This document shows, in pieces, positions 10,588-20,458 of a DNA stretch of 64,000 nt. This stretch comes from Lumbricus terrestris (Eukaryota > Annelida > Clitellata > Crassiclitellata > Lumbricidae). The DNA lies in assembly GCA_949752735.1 (NCBI GenBank), contig OX457053.1, positions 29,969,563 through 30,033,562 on the forward strand, written 5' to 3'. The notes under the pieces are model-generated. The model was not told where the DNA came from. It did not search any database and saw only the letters and a program-made list of their open reading frames with translations. Both the position numbers and the translations under genes were made by a program. Positions within the stretch are counted from its first letter, which is position 1. Every line of letters begins with the position of its first letter.

Positions 10588-13230
10588 GTTTTACCTAAGA
10601 AAGGGGTAAAAGAGGTGACAATGGTGGAGATGATGCAGATGATGATGGACAGAGAAGAACGACAGAGGGAAATTATGATGGAACGAGATGAAAGGTACAG
10701 AAAAGAACAGAGGGAAATTATGATGGAGCAGAGGGAAATTATGATGGAACGTGAGGAACAGGTGAAGAAAGAACAGAGGGAGAGTAGGATGGAATATGAA
10801 GAACAGGTGAGGAGAGAACAGAATGAAAGAGAGGAAAGACAGAGAGAATTTATATGTGCACAGGAAGAAGAAATAAGGAGAGAGCAAAGAGAGTGGCAGA
10901 CAAAACTGTTGGATAGTCAAATTCACAGTCAAGAAAAGATTAGAGAGGAAGCAAAGAGAGAACGGGATAGAAAGACAAGAGAAGAAGAGGCTATGGGAAC
11001 TAAAATTAAGAAATTTGGGGACATTTTGAAAAACGTGTTGCCTAAAATGCCTACTGAGGATGTTGAGTTGCCGTTGTATCTTGAATCAGTAGAGAGTATG
11101 TTTGCTATATACCAAGTGCCTGATGATTTGAAATGTGCTTTGCTTATGCCTTTCTTCTCTGAAAAAGCTAAGAAGTTAATTCGAAGGTTACCTGTGGATC
11201 AATTGACTTCATATGCAAAATTAAAGGTGGCCTTGCTGCGTGAATTTCGGTTGACCCCGCAGCAATATAAGGGTCAGTTCACTAAGGCAGAAAAACTGGC
11301 AAACGAGTCATGGATGCAATTTGCGACCAGACTTCGCACTTATCTCAGGTTTTATCTGGAATCTAGGGAAGTTGATAATTTTCAAAAGATTCAAGATTTG
11401 TGGGTGGCAGATAAGATGAAGGAGTGCATGCCATTTGTTTTACGGTCTCATGTGATTGCTAAAGAAAGTGATAGCTGGATTGAGCCCATCAAGTTAGCCG
11501 AACTTTCGGACATTTTTTCGATTAACTTGTCTGAGGGCCAAAATGTAAAGGAAATTGGGTTTAAATTTCCACCGAGGTTCGGGGAAGGCAGGTCTTTTCA
11601 GAATTATCAGAGGGATGGCAAAGGGGTGGAGAAGAGACCCCAGTTCCAGAAGTTTAACGATAATTCTTTGGGGAGGAACAAGGGACAGGGAACCATGAAA
11701 GTTGAGAAGCCAAAATGTTTCATTTGTTTATCGGAACATCATTTCAAAGCAAATTGTCCCAGAAATAAAACCAAGGTAAATCCCGGGGTAGCAAGGGTTA
11801 ACCAGGTTGAGGTTGAAGGTGAGGTCAAGGAAGCAGGTGTATGTTTGGTCAAGGTTGAACCGGACAATGCAGGAGAATGGTATGAAGGGAAAGGGTTTTG
11901 TAATTCTTGGGAGATGGAATATGGACCGTATGATTACTGTAGAGAAACAGAGTATTGTCTTGAGGACAAAGCTATTGAGCTTCAGAAGGTCAGAAGAGAT
12001 AAGAAGGGTGAGGAAGAGGTTGTAGTAGATTTGAATTCATTGTTTGAATGTAGTGCTTTGAATATATCTGCTGGGAATGCTGTGGCAGTTAGTTCAGGTG
12101 TAACTTTGTCAAGCATACCACGTGTAAAGTTACAGATTGGTAAATCTGCTTGCACGGCGTTATTGGATTCGGGCAGTGAGATCACTGTTGTTAACAAGAG
12201 GATGTTACCTAATGTAGGTGAAGGCAGTCAACCTTTGGGGAAAATTAAATTAAGGGGTGCTTTTGGGGTTCCAAGTGAAGCTAACCTAATGAATTTACCC
12301 TGCATGCTGGTTCCTGATGAAGGACATTCTAAGGTGTCAGTATTACTGACATGTGCAGTGACTGATGATCTAATGTTAGATACTGAATGTCTTTTAACGT
12401 TAGATGATTATAAGGCATTAACACAGAATGACGGATTTAATGGCCTTGAAATTGAAATTGACGAAGGACAGACATTAGAGGGAGGGGTTGACTCCAAATC
12501 ATTAGAAGAGGAATGTAATGCTGTGTGTGTGGAAAATGTGTTACAGGTTGAAGGTACAAGTGGAGGTGAAACTTCAGCAGGTGAGGAAGATGCTGAGGGT
12601 TTGTTTACGATGGACAGTTCAGAGGGGATCGAGCAAAGAACGGAGGTGTCTGATTGTGTTGATGAAACTCCACTGTTAGTCAAGGCGGCGGAGCAGTTGA
12701 GGAAGGAACAATTGGCCGATGAGGGACTTAAGGAGTGGTGGGGAAAAGGTAAGAATAACGAGGGTGGTTATTCTATCAGAGCAGTGGATGGAGTGTTATT
12801 CCATAAAGATAGTGTTGGAGGACAGAGTGTTCAACAGTTGGTGGTACCAAGAATTAAAGTCAGAGAGATTTTAGATTTAGCTCATGACAGTGTCTGGGGA
12901 GGACACTTTGGGTCAAGGAAAACGCTGCAAAGAATTAAGTTGTCGTTTTGGTGGCCGGGAATGAGTAAGGAGGTAAAAGAATACTGTCAGAGCTGTACTG
13001 GTTGTCAATTGAGGAGAAGGAAAACGACAAATGATCGGGTTCCAATCACACCTGTGGTTAGACCAACTAACGCATTTGAGGTAGTGAATTGTGATATAAT
13101 TGGACCATTTGAACAGGTATCCAGAGGCTTCAAATATGTATTGTGTGTCATAGACCAATGCACTAAATGGCCTGATGTGAGACCTTTAAGAACCATTAAT
13201 GCGGAAGCTATCTGTGAGGCTCTATTTTAG
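10588..13230 (+). CDS. gag-pol: gag-protease-integrase(N) of the first GMR1-type element, ended by a nonsense codon
   Basis: This continues the gag frame begun at 7258. First comes a strongly charged Glu/Arg-rich coiled-coil stretch (about 10620-11000), then a retrotransposon gag domain (about 11030-11520), a CX2CX4HX4C zinc knuckle (11716-11757), an aspartic protease LLDSGSE (about 12163-12180), the HHCC zinc domain of integrase (about 12870-13010), and the first catalytic Asp of the integrase core (NCDIIG, Asp codon 13093-13095). A TAG at 13228-13230 stops it between the first and second catalytic Asp. The frame continues directly after the TAG, so this is a point nonsense mutation and not a natural gene end. 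Confidence 0.88.
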   Translation, partial: VLPKKGVKEVTMVEMMQMMMDREERQREIMMERDERYRKEQREIMMEQREIMMEREEQVKKEQRESRMEYEEQVRREQNEREERQREFICAQEEEIRREQREWQTKLLDSQIHSQEKIREEAKRERDRKTREEEAMGTKIKKFGDILKNVLPKMPTEDVELPLYLESVESMFAIYQVPDDLKCALLMPFFSEKAKKLIRRLPVDQLTSYAKLKVALLREFRLTPQQYKGQFTKAEKLANESWMQFATRLRTYLRFYLESREVDNFQKIQDLWVADKMKECMPFVLRSHVIAKESDSWIEPIKLAELSDIFSINLSEGQNVKEIGFKFPPRFGEGRSFQNYQRDGKGVEKRPQFQKFNDNSLGRNKGQGTMKVEKPKCFICLSEHHFKANCPRNKTKVNPGVARVNQVEVEGEVKEAGVCLVKVEPDNAGEWYEGKGFCNSWEMEYGPYDYCRETEYCLEDKAIELQKVRRDKKGEEEVVVDLNSLFECSALNISAGNAVAVSSGVTLSSIPRVKLQIGKSACTALLDSGSEITVVNKRMLPNVGEGSQPLGKIKLRGAFGVPSEANLMNLPCMLVPDEGHSKVSVLLTCAVTDDLMLDTECLLTLDDYKALTQNDGFNGLEIEIDEGQTLEGGVDSKSLEEECNAVCVENVLQVEGTSGGETSAGEEDAEGLFTMDSSEGIEQRTEVSDCVDETPLLVKAAEQLRKEQLADEGLKEWWGKGKNNEGGYSIRAVDGVLFHKDSVGGQSVQQLVVPRIKVREILDLAHDSVWGGHFGSRKTLQRIKLSFWWPGMSKEVKEYCQSCTGCQLRRRKTTNDRVPITPVVRPTNAFEVVNCDIIGPFEQVSRGFKYVLCVIDQCTKWPDVRPLRTINAEAICEALF

Positions 13231-15420
13231 ATGTTTTCTTATACGGGAGTACCCAGAGTTGTGGTCACAGATAGAGCGGCGAGTTTTAGAGGGAAACTGA
13301 TGAAGGAGTTTATGAAGAGGTTAGGATGTGCACCGAGGTTTAGTTCTCCTTATCATCCTGAAGGGAACGCAATTGTGGAACGCTGGAATCAAACGTTGAA
13401 GAATATGTTACATCAAGTGGTAAAAGCAAGACCTAAGGGCTGGGAAAAGGAATTGCCATTTTTGTTGTGGGCTTATAGGGAGTTGCCTAATGCCACGACA
13501 GGTGTTAGTCCTTTCATGATGGTTTATGGTCAGATTGGTCGGGGTCCATTGACGATATTGAAGGAAACATGGACAGGTGATCAAATTGCTCCTTGGGAGT
13601 TGGCTAATACCAGTAAGTATATGCAGAGTTTGAAGAAGCAAATGCAGTTAGCAAAAGACTTAGCTGAAGAGCATTCTAAGGAAGCACAGAAGAGCTATGC
13701 TCATTACTACAATTTAAGATCTAAGGACAAGACATTTGAGATTGGAGATCAGGTTGTGATACTTGAGAAGGATTGCTCTGATAAATTGAGTTCTAGATGG
13801 ATTGGACCAGGAGTTATTACAAGGAAGATTTCAGCATACAGTTATTTGGTCCAAATGCCTGATGGAGGTGAAAGAACGTTACATGCTAACTTCCTGAGAC
13901 GTTTTAACCCGAGGGTGAGTGCGGTTGGGTTAATATGTGATGGTGAAGAGGATTTTGGTCGGGTAGACTGTCAACCAGTAGATGTGACCGAGACGATAGA
14001 CAGGACTACTATTTTTGATCAAATTGACTTTACACATCTGGATTTGGATCAGCAACAGGATTTGCGAAAACTTTTACAGAAATTTACATCTTTATTTGAT
14101 GATAAACCAGGGTTATGTAAGTTGGGAACACATTCCATAAGGTTACAAGGGGAGGTTCATCCACGTAGGCAGAAACCATATAGGATACCCCAATTATTTA
14201 AAGGAGAGGTTGACCGTCAAATCACTCAGTTGTTGGCTGATGGACTGATTGAGGAATCAAACAGTCCTTGGGCTCATCCTGTTGTTTGTGTGAGGAAGGC
14301 GGATGGTAGAAGTCTTAGGCTATGTTGTGATTATAGGGGATTAAATTCTTTTTCACTTTCCGATTGTTTTCCTATGTGTCAAACTGAAGATTTGATTAAT
14401 CAAGTGGCTAGTGCTAAATACATTACAACTCTTGATTGTTCGTCTGGATATTGGCAGGTGCCAATGCAGGAAGATTCTAAGGAACTTACTGCTTTTGTCA
14501 CGCATAGAGGGATGTATCAGTGGCTGAGGATGCCTTTTGGATTGAAGGGAGCTAGTGCTACTTACCAGCGTATTGCCAATAAGATTTTGGAGCCACACTC
14601 TGATTATGCTGATGCCTATATTGATGACTTTGCTATACATTCTGAATCGTGGAAAGAACATTTAAAACATTTGGAAGATGTATTGTTTTCGATTCAAAAA
14701 TCTGGTTTGACTCTTAAACTTTCTAAGTGTGTGTTTGGTAAAGCTAAAGTAAAATGGTTAGGCCATTTATTGGGTTCGGGAGTGAAGGAAGTGGATCAGG
14801 ATAAAGTATCAGCTATACAAAATATACCACTTCCAAACACCAAGAAGGAGTTGAGACATTTTCTAGGGTTATGTGGATATTATAGAGCTTTTATTCCTAG
14901 TTATGCAGAGGTTGCATTACCATTAACTGAATTGACTAAAAGTCGTAATATGTTTTGTTTGGATTGTCCTAGTAAAGCTTATGATGCGTTTATAAGATTA
15001 AAGGAGGCTTTGATGAGTTCTCATGTCTTAATTGCACCAGACTTTCATGATCCTTTTATTGTTCAGACTGACGCTTCAGATTATGCAGTAGGGGTTTGTT
15101 TAGCTCAATTAAGGAATGGATGTGAAAGACCTATTGCATATGCGTCACGTAAGCTGTCTGAAACTCAGCAGAGGTGGAGTACAATTGAAAAGGAAAGTTA
15201 TGCTGTTATTTTTGCTTTACAACGGTTTGAGCATTATTTAATAGGTGCTAAAATATTGTTATACACTGATCATAATCCATTGAAATATTTGACAGCTTGT
15301 GCACCTAATAATTCTAAGTTGACACGCTGGCTGTTATCCTTACAACCCTTTGACATTGAAATTAAGCATCGTAGGGGTACTTCTAATAAAAACTGTGATG
15401 CACTTTCAAGGTTGTTTTAA
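13231..15420 (+). CDS. pol: integrase(C)-reverse transcriptase-RNase H of the first GMR1-type element
   Basis: Same frame as the upstream part and contiguous with its stop codon. It contains the rest of the integrase core: Asp in VVTDR (codon 13270-13272) and Glu in IVERW (codon 13378-13380), exactly 35 residues apart as in the DDE signature. An integrase C-terminal domain follows, then RT (LDCSSGYWQ, PFGLKGA and the catalytic YIDD at 14617-14628) and RNase H (QTDAS near 15065, YASRKL, TDHNPL). It ends in TAA just before a 340 bp untranslated stretch and the 3' LTR. Fused integrase-RT order is diagnostic of GMR1. The ATG at 13231 is unlikely to be a real start. Confidence 0.9.
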   Translation: MFSYTGVPRVVVTDRAASFRGKLMKEFMKRLGCAPRFSSPYHPEGNAIVERWNQTLKNMLHQVVKARPKGWEKELPFLLWAYRELPNATTGVSPFMMVYGQIGRGPLTILKETWTGDQIAPWELANTSKYMQSLKKQMQLAKDLAEEHSKEAQKSYAHYYNLRSKDKTFEIGDQVVILEKDCSDKLSSRWIGPGVITRKISAYSYLVQMPDGGERTLHANFLRRFNPRVSAVGLICDGEEDFGRVDCQPVDVTETIDRTTIFDQIDFTHLDLDQQQDLRKLLQKFTSLFDDKPGLCKLGTHSIRLQGEVHPRRQKPYRIPQLFKGEVDRQITQLLADGLIEESNSPWAHPVVCVRKADGRSLRLCCDYRGLNSFSLSDCFPMCQTEDLINQVASAKYITTLDCSSGYWQVPMQEDSKELTAFVTHRGMYQWLRMPFGLKGASATYQRIANKILEPHSDYADAYIDDFAIHSESWKEHLKHLEDVLFSIQKSGLTLKLSKCVFGKAKVKWLGHLLGSGVKEVDQDKVSAIQNIPLPNTKKELRHFLGLCGYYRAFIPSYAEVALPLTELTKSRNMFCLDCPSKAYDAFIRLKEALMSSHVLIAPDFHDPFIVQTDASDYAVGVCLAQLRNGCERPIAYASRKLSETQQRWSTIEKESYAVIFALQRFEHYLIGAKILLYTDHNPLKYLTACAPNNSKLTRWLLSLQPFDIEIKHRRGTSNKNCDALSRLF

Positions 15421-15762
15421 GGTATGAGGTTGTAGTTCAGTTTAGCTTTGGATAAGACCGACACTAGGTTAGGTCTATATAACTAGGTTATGTTGTTAGA
15501 TTAGTTAAGGTTTAATTAAGTCATGTTTTTCTGTTGTTATTTTGGTTACATCTGAGGGTAGTCAGCTTTTGTTTTGTTAGGTTAGAGCCTAATGTTTTTC
15601 GTATATATATATATAGGGTTATTTGTTACTGTGTGTTTACTTTAGGTGATATTGTTGTGTGTTTATCTGGTTTGGAACTCTACTAGACAATGTTCTAGTT
15701 TTACTGTATTTTTAAACTTTTATTGTTTTACCCAGAACATTGTCTTAAATGCAATGGGCGTA

Positions 15763-15967
15763 TGTCAGGATTGTTCTGGCAGGGGTGGGTACATACTTAT
15801 TTTTCTGTTGTGATATACGTGTAATAATAGCAGGTGAACAGTGTCGAGATAGGTATGATGGTGACTGGACGGATAAATGGAAGAACACAACGAGAAGATA
15901 TAATATACTTTATTGAAAAGATTTAACGTTGTTATTTCTTTAAATACGACGGGGAAAACTCCTCACA
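15763..15967 (+). repeat. 3' LTR of the first GMR1-type element
   Basis: Starts TGTCAGG and ends CTCACA. Followed by target duplication GTGAT. The polypurine tract before it is weak (AATGGGCG). Confidence 0.95.
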
Positions 15968-16029
15968 GTGATAACAAGGGCAATTTCTATTGCGTCGTAA
16001 AACAGCAATGCCGTTTCAAGGCGCCTTAC

Positions 16030-16175
16030 GATGATTGTCATGATGATCAGGACGACGGCGACGATATGATGATGATGACGATGATGGTGATGATGACAAA
16101 ATTATGATAATGACAATGAGGATGAATATAACGTAAATGAAGATGATGATGATGAAGACGACGACGACGATGATC
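16030..16175. repeat. (GAT/GAC)n microsatellite
   Basis: Imperfect trinucleotide array; open frames across it are low-complexity artefacts. Confidence 0.85.
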
Positions 16176-16283
16176 TAGGCCTATTGTATTGTTGTTGCTG
16201 CTGTTCATGTTTTTGTTGTATAGTATATAGTTGCATTGACCAACCCTCGTGTCGAGGATGGTTGAAGGCAAGGCATATAGTTG

Positions 16284-16542
16284 CATAGGCGGAGACCTGG
16301 GCGGAGGGGGGACGGAAAGACGCGAGATTTTTTGACGGACGAGTGTCGCCGAAAAATGTCCATCTTTTGCCGGCCAAAATTTCTGACGACCGGCGAAATC
16401 TCGACGAAATTTTCTATTTTCGCCGCCAAAAAAGTTTATGACCTTTTTTTAGTCGTGACGCTCAACGATTGGGGGGGGGGGGACAAATGCATGCACCTCC
16501 ATTGGGAGACCGTCCCTCTGTCCCCCCAGATCTCCGCCCATG
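16284..16542. mobile_element. MITE with CAT(A/G)GGCGGAG ends
   Basis: The left end CATAGGCGGAGACCTGGG is inverted at the right as CCCAGATCTCCGCCCATG. The flanks TATAGTTG and AGTAGTTG agree at 6 of 8 bases, suggesting an 8 bp target duplication. The interior contains CGCCAAAATTTCTGACGACC-like text and one ATGACCTTTTTTTAGTC hairpin element that recurs in other MITEs here. No ORF. Confidence 0.7.
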
Positions 16543-16629
16543 AGTAGTTGTTATTGCTGCTTTTGTTGTTGTTGCTAGTGCATGAGGTGGTGGTAATGGT
16601 GGAGTGTGGTGGCAGCGTTTGTGGGGGTA

Positions 16630-16975
16630 AATTATTATTATTATTATTTTGATGTTGTTGCTGTTGATGCTGATGATGATGATGATGACGACGACGACGA
16701 TGATGATGATAATGGTGATAATGGTGATAGTAGATATGATGATGACGACGATAGTGATGCTGTTCATGAATGATGATGATAATATTGATGACAACGACGA
16801 CGACGATCTCGAAGTTGTAGTAGTTTTAGTAATAATAGAAGTATTAGAAATTGGAACAGTTGCAGGAGTAGCAGCATTGGTAGCAGTGAACTGTGAAAGT
16901 TGTCGTATACCGTACTTATGAAGTTATGATGCTGCTGCTGATGATGACGACGACGATGATCACGACGACGACGAA
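16630..16975. repeat. (GAT/GAC/TTA)n microsatellite cluster
   Basis: Several blocks of imperfect trinucleotide repeat, at 16633-16650, 16660-16810 and 16928-16975. Confidence 0.8.
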
Positions 16976-17231
16976 ACTGGCATAACCGCGAAAATATATT
17001 TTAGTTTGTAAACAGTGTGGGCGCCATGCATGCACAGCAGGGCAAATCTGACCAAATGCCCTGGTAAAAAACCATTTGCCATAACCGTTATTCTGCCGCA
17101 GCTAGGTCTACCATAAATTTTCATAGCCAAGAATTTATTTGGGCATAAAATCACGTCTGCATGCTTGTACGAGTGCTGGGCGCTGGTCAGGAGAATGACT
17201 GACCATGAATCACTTAATTTAGTGTTCTTAA

Positions 17232-17464
17232 CAGTGGTGGCGCCAGGATTTCAGTTTCGAGGGGGCTGAGGCCCCGCGGCAAAATTTTCCATTTCCATCC
17301 GCCAAAAATGCTGACGACCTTTTTTTTTTAGTCATCGACCAAAATCTCAAGAAAATGTTCCATTTCCGCCGCCAAAATTTCTGACGACCTTTTTTTTAGT
17401 CATCACCCAAAGATCGCGTTGCAGGGGGGGCTTAGCCGCCCCAGCCCCCATAGCGCCGCCACTG
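17232..17464. mobile_element. hAT-type MITE, 233 bp
   Basis: The left end CAGTGGTGGCGCCA and right end GCGCCGCCACTG are inverted. The flanks GTTCTTAA (17224-17231) and GTTCTTAG (17465-17472) are an 8 bp duplication with one mismatch. Two copies of a GACGACC(T)nAGTCAT hairpin element lie inside. A further isolated right end of the same kind (CCTGGCGCCGCCACTG) ends near 17864. Confidence 0.78.
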
Positions 17465-17699
17465 GTTCTTAGACCGTAAAAGATGTAGCCTATCGGTTGT
17501 TTAACACTATATTAATAGACCTGTTGATATTGTTAAAATAGAAGTGGGCCTATAATGAATTAATAATAGTCCTATAGACGAATGTCGATTCGTTGAATAT
17601 AACACGTTTTGTGAGTCATTTTGTCGTGCTTCGGTAAGGTTTGGGGCCTTGGGCCCCACAGTTTTACCGAACATGGCCCACACATTTGTTAATCCGGCC

Positions 17700-17805
17700 C
17701 TGTTGGGGTGGGTTATGGTTAGGGTTAGACTTAGGGTTAGGTTTAGAGTTAGGGTTCGGAATAGTGGACCTTCGGAATAGTGGACCCTCGGAATAGTGGA
17801 CCCAA
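17700..17805. repeat. Short interstitial telomere-like and TAGTGGACC repeats
   Basis: Degenerate GGTTAGGGTTAG-type text (about 17717-17757) runs directly into three copies of a roughly 16 bp CGGAATAGTGGACC unit. No gene. Confidence 0.6.
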
Positions 17806-18286
17806 TTAACCCAACGAAACACGCAAGTTCAGCGTCCCAAAACTGAAATCCTGGCGCCGCCACTGATTCACTGTGACGTATACGCAACATAATTAACATT
17901 GAACCGATCGACGAATGTCATGGAAATAGAAACAATCAACAGACGTAATTCCAGCGGCAGATCGACGACGTATAGGCCTAGGCCTATATGCAAGCTGAAG
18001 TCGTGGATGAACTAAACATCGTATAAACACAAAAGCTATAGGAGCGTATACCCTATACGGCCTACGTCATAAGAACTGTCCCATTCTGGAAACACCGACA
18101 ACCGAATTATAAGTTTCACGAATTCCATCAAACATCAAGCTCCGATCCGTGGTCTGCTCTCAGGTAACAGCCAGCTGTTAGGTATACCACAACCGGCAGA
18201 TCCACGCCTTCCATACAAACATCAAGGCCACTAATTGCTGCCAACCATACAACGAGTAGCTAGGCTACGTCATCAGTTCTGCAAGT

Positions 18287-18400
18287 ATGATGCTCATGTG
18301 GATCGTCGCCGCAGTTGCCATCATTCTCGTCGGCACAGTCGTTGAAAACAACGGTAACGACATCACCGAAGTTGACGACGAAGAAGTCGAAGATTGGTGA
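18287..18400 (+). CDS. Candidate 37-residue membrane or secreted microprotein
   Basis: An ATG-initiated ORF of 37 codons ending in TGA. The N-terminal half (MMLMWIVAAVAIILVGTVV) is one uninterrupted hydrophobic segment, as in a signal peptide or membrane anchor. The C-terminal half is strongly acidic (ITEVDDEEVEDW). Codons in the acidic half are mostly GAC/GTC/ATC. An ATTAAA, a possible poly(A) signal, lies about 90 bases downstream. It could equally be the first exon of a longer secreted protein, since GATTG|GTGATC at its end can be read as a splice donor. No homologue is recognised and chance is not excluded. Confidence 0.3.
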   Translation: MMLMWIVAAVAIILVGTVVENNGNDITEVDDEEVEDW

Positions 18401-19229
18401 TCGTGGGATGCCACGTACGTCTACTCGGCCGACGCCATCATTTGAAGTCACGCGCCCACTCGACCGACGCCATTTACGTGCTCTTCATTAAAATTTTAAA
18501 CAGATTGTCCGTCGATCAGCTAGATCTTCATTCAAAACCATCAGCAACATGAAACGAAAATCGTTCGATTGACTGGCATGCAAAGGTGAATCCGTTGCTA
18601 ATAATAATCATGAAATTTTCAAAGATATAGGCCTGCATGCCGTTCATTCGATATAATAGGCAGACCATCTATAATACTGTAGGCCTTTAGCCTAAAAAAA
18701 TAACTTGGTGGGTCGATCAGCTTATGATGCACACATGGAGTTGGGGTGTGAAAAGAGGGCTTTGCTATGAGGCTCTAAGAAAGACTGGGGACGTTGAGCC
18801 CCTTCAACCCTCTGGGAAATATTCTCATCTGCCTAAGACTGACGAAGATGGACACTTTTTTGATCAAAGGCTCAATTAATTAAGACTACTACCATTCTAT
18901 TATGCTATTAGTGTGTCATCGTCTCGTTCAGGATTGCATGTATATTAATTATTATAATTAAAATAATTAAAAAATTGCATGATGTTTTGACGCTTACCTT
19001 TGTGTTTGGTTAGCTTTGTTCGTCTTCATGGTGGGAAAAGGGAATGATTTTGTTGTCGCGGATGCATGGTCGGAGAAGGCTGCAGGCTGTATTAAACCGA
19101 AGTTGTCGGATACGGGATGATAATTATTATGTCCTTGAGCAGCTGTAGGGCATATACTTTAATATGGCAGAATGCGGAACTTTTTAAAAAGGAATTCATA
19201 GAAGCGCGCCCAACCTCCTCTTTCCCTAG
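18401..19229. other. Unannotated DNA before the second LTR element
   Basis: AT-rich, with TAGGCCTA words. I see no gene, RNA or repeat with defined ends. Confidence 0.4.
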
Positions 19230-19234
19230 CTATT

Positions 19235-20295
19235 TGTAGCCACCTATTATTAGCATATGCTCATTTTAGCAGGTATCAAACATGTACTGCATTTAAATAG
19301 CCAGTTCAAAGAGAAACCAATTCTTTTAAATGTAAAATATATTGATTACTATTAAAGAAACAATACAATTATGCAGTGTCTCCTATTTACCTATTGGCGT
19401 TGATTGATTACTAGATTTATTATGTTTCTTAGCTTCACTTGAGTGTAGAATTCTTTCTAGTTCATCGTCCGCCAATTCTGTAAATCGTCGTAGTTCCGAT
19501 CCTTGTATTTCGACAACCAAGTGTCTCGAATATGCAGTGGAATAATATATACCGAAGATATTTCGTAGTCCAGGCCGAACAACGAAATTCCAAGGAGTAT
19601 ATTTTGTATTCACAAATGCCAGTATTCTTACTCGAATGGATGTAATGTGTCACAAATCCAGCGTGCACATTAACGTCCAGATCAACCGTGTGATCATAAA
19701 TGTTTGAATCAACCGTGTGATTATCTCCAGCGATTCTCTCCAATGTTCGTAGAATTCAAAATCCTCGAGCAAACTCTTCACCCACGAATGACGATAGTTC
19801 TCCAAGCTCCAGAATTTACCTCGATCGCAAAAACTGTCTCGAAAACTGAACGTCCGTTGGCCACCCTTCTTCTCAACGTCGAAGGTGCCACATACCAATC
19901 ATTCTGCCGCTAATTTCACTTAAGAGTTCATTTGCCGCAACAAAATGACCCTTCGCCATTAGCTCCAACTGCAGAAATCGATCTTTCAACCGTTTCTGTC
20001 GATGACGTGTGTTTAATCAGTTAGACTGCGTTTTAATTGGCTTACGCGTCGTTACGTTGTTTTTGTTGCTATAATCTCCAATAGCGACCAACGCCTACCA
20101 GTCTCGCTGCACTTCTTTAGCGCTTCTGTGGTTTCGTTTGCTGATCGTATTACTAAATATTAATTCTTCTAACAACGCCAATTATTAACTAATTAAATCA
20201 ACGCCACTACATTGTCTGACTTAACTTCTACTTACAATTAACACTTAATACTAGACAAGTTAGATTGATAGATAATAGCGATTTAATACGCTACA
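19235..20295 (-). repeat. 3' LTR of the second GMR1-type element (leftmost)
   Basis: On the plus strand it reads TGTAGCCACC... to ...AATACGCTACA. It appears identical to the right LTR. At 1061 bp it is five times longer than the LTR of the neighbouring GMR1 element and contains sense-strand coding-like frames described under findings. Confidence 0.95.
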
Positions 20296-20458
20296 AATAC
20301 CCCTCCTTCAAAAGTCTGTAATCAAGCTTTACAATCTCACCTAATTATCTATCAACTAAATTTCTATCAACTTCTTATTCTATCTTACATAACAATACAA
20401 CATTACTGAACTATTTCTTACCTACATTATTATAATACATTACTGATATATTTAAGTA

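Larger units (their letters stand above)
4899..15967 (+). mobile_element. GMR1-type Ty3/gypsy LTR retrotransposon, 11.07 kb, with two nested DNA transposons
   Basis: A full-length insertion is bounded by 205 bp LTRs (4899-5103 and 15763-15967) that differ at one site by eye, and by the 5 bp target duplication GTGAT (4894-4898 and 15968-15972). Coding order is gag, zinc knuckle, protease, integrase, then reverse transcriptase and RNase H. Placing integrase before RT is the copia-like order known in gypsy elements of the GMR1 clade. The primer site TGGTGCCGTGAC at 5106 matches the 3' end of animal tRNA-His. The copy is broken three times: a P-like element in the leader, a foldback element in gag, and a TAG codon in the integrase core. 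The near-identical LTRs say the element is young, so these hits are younger still. Confidence 0.93.
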
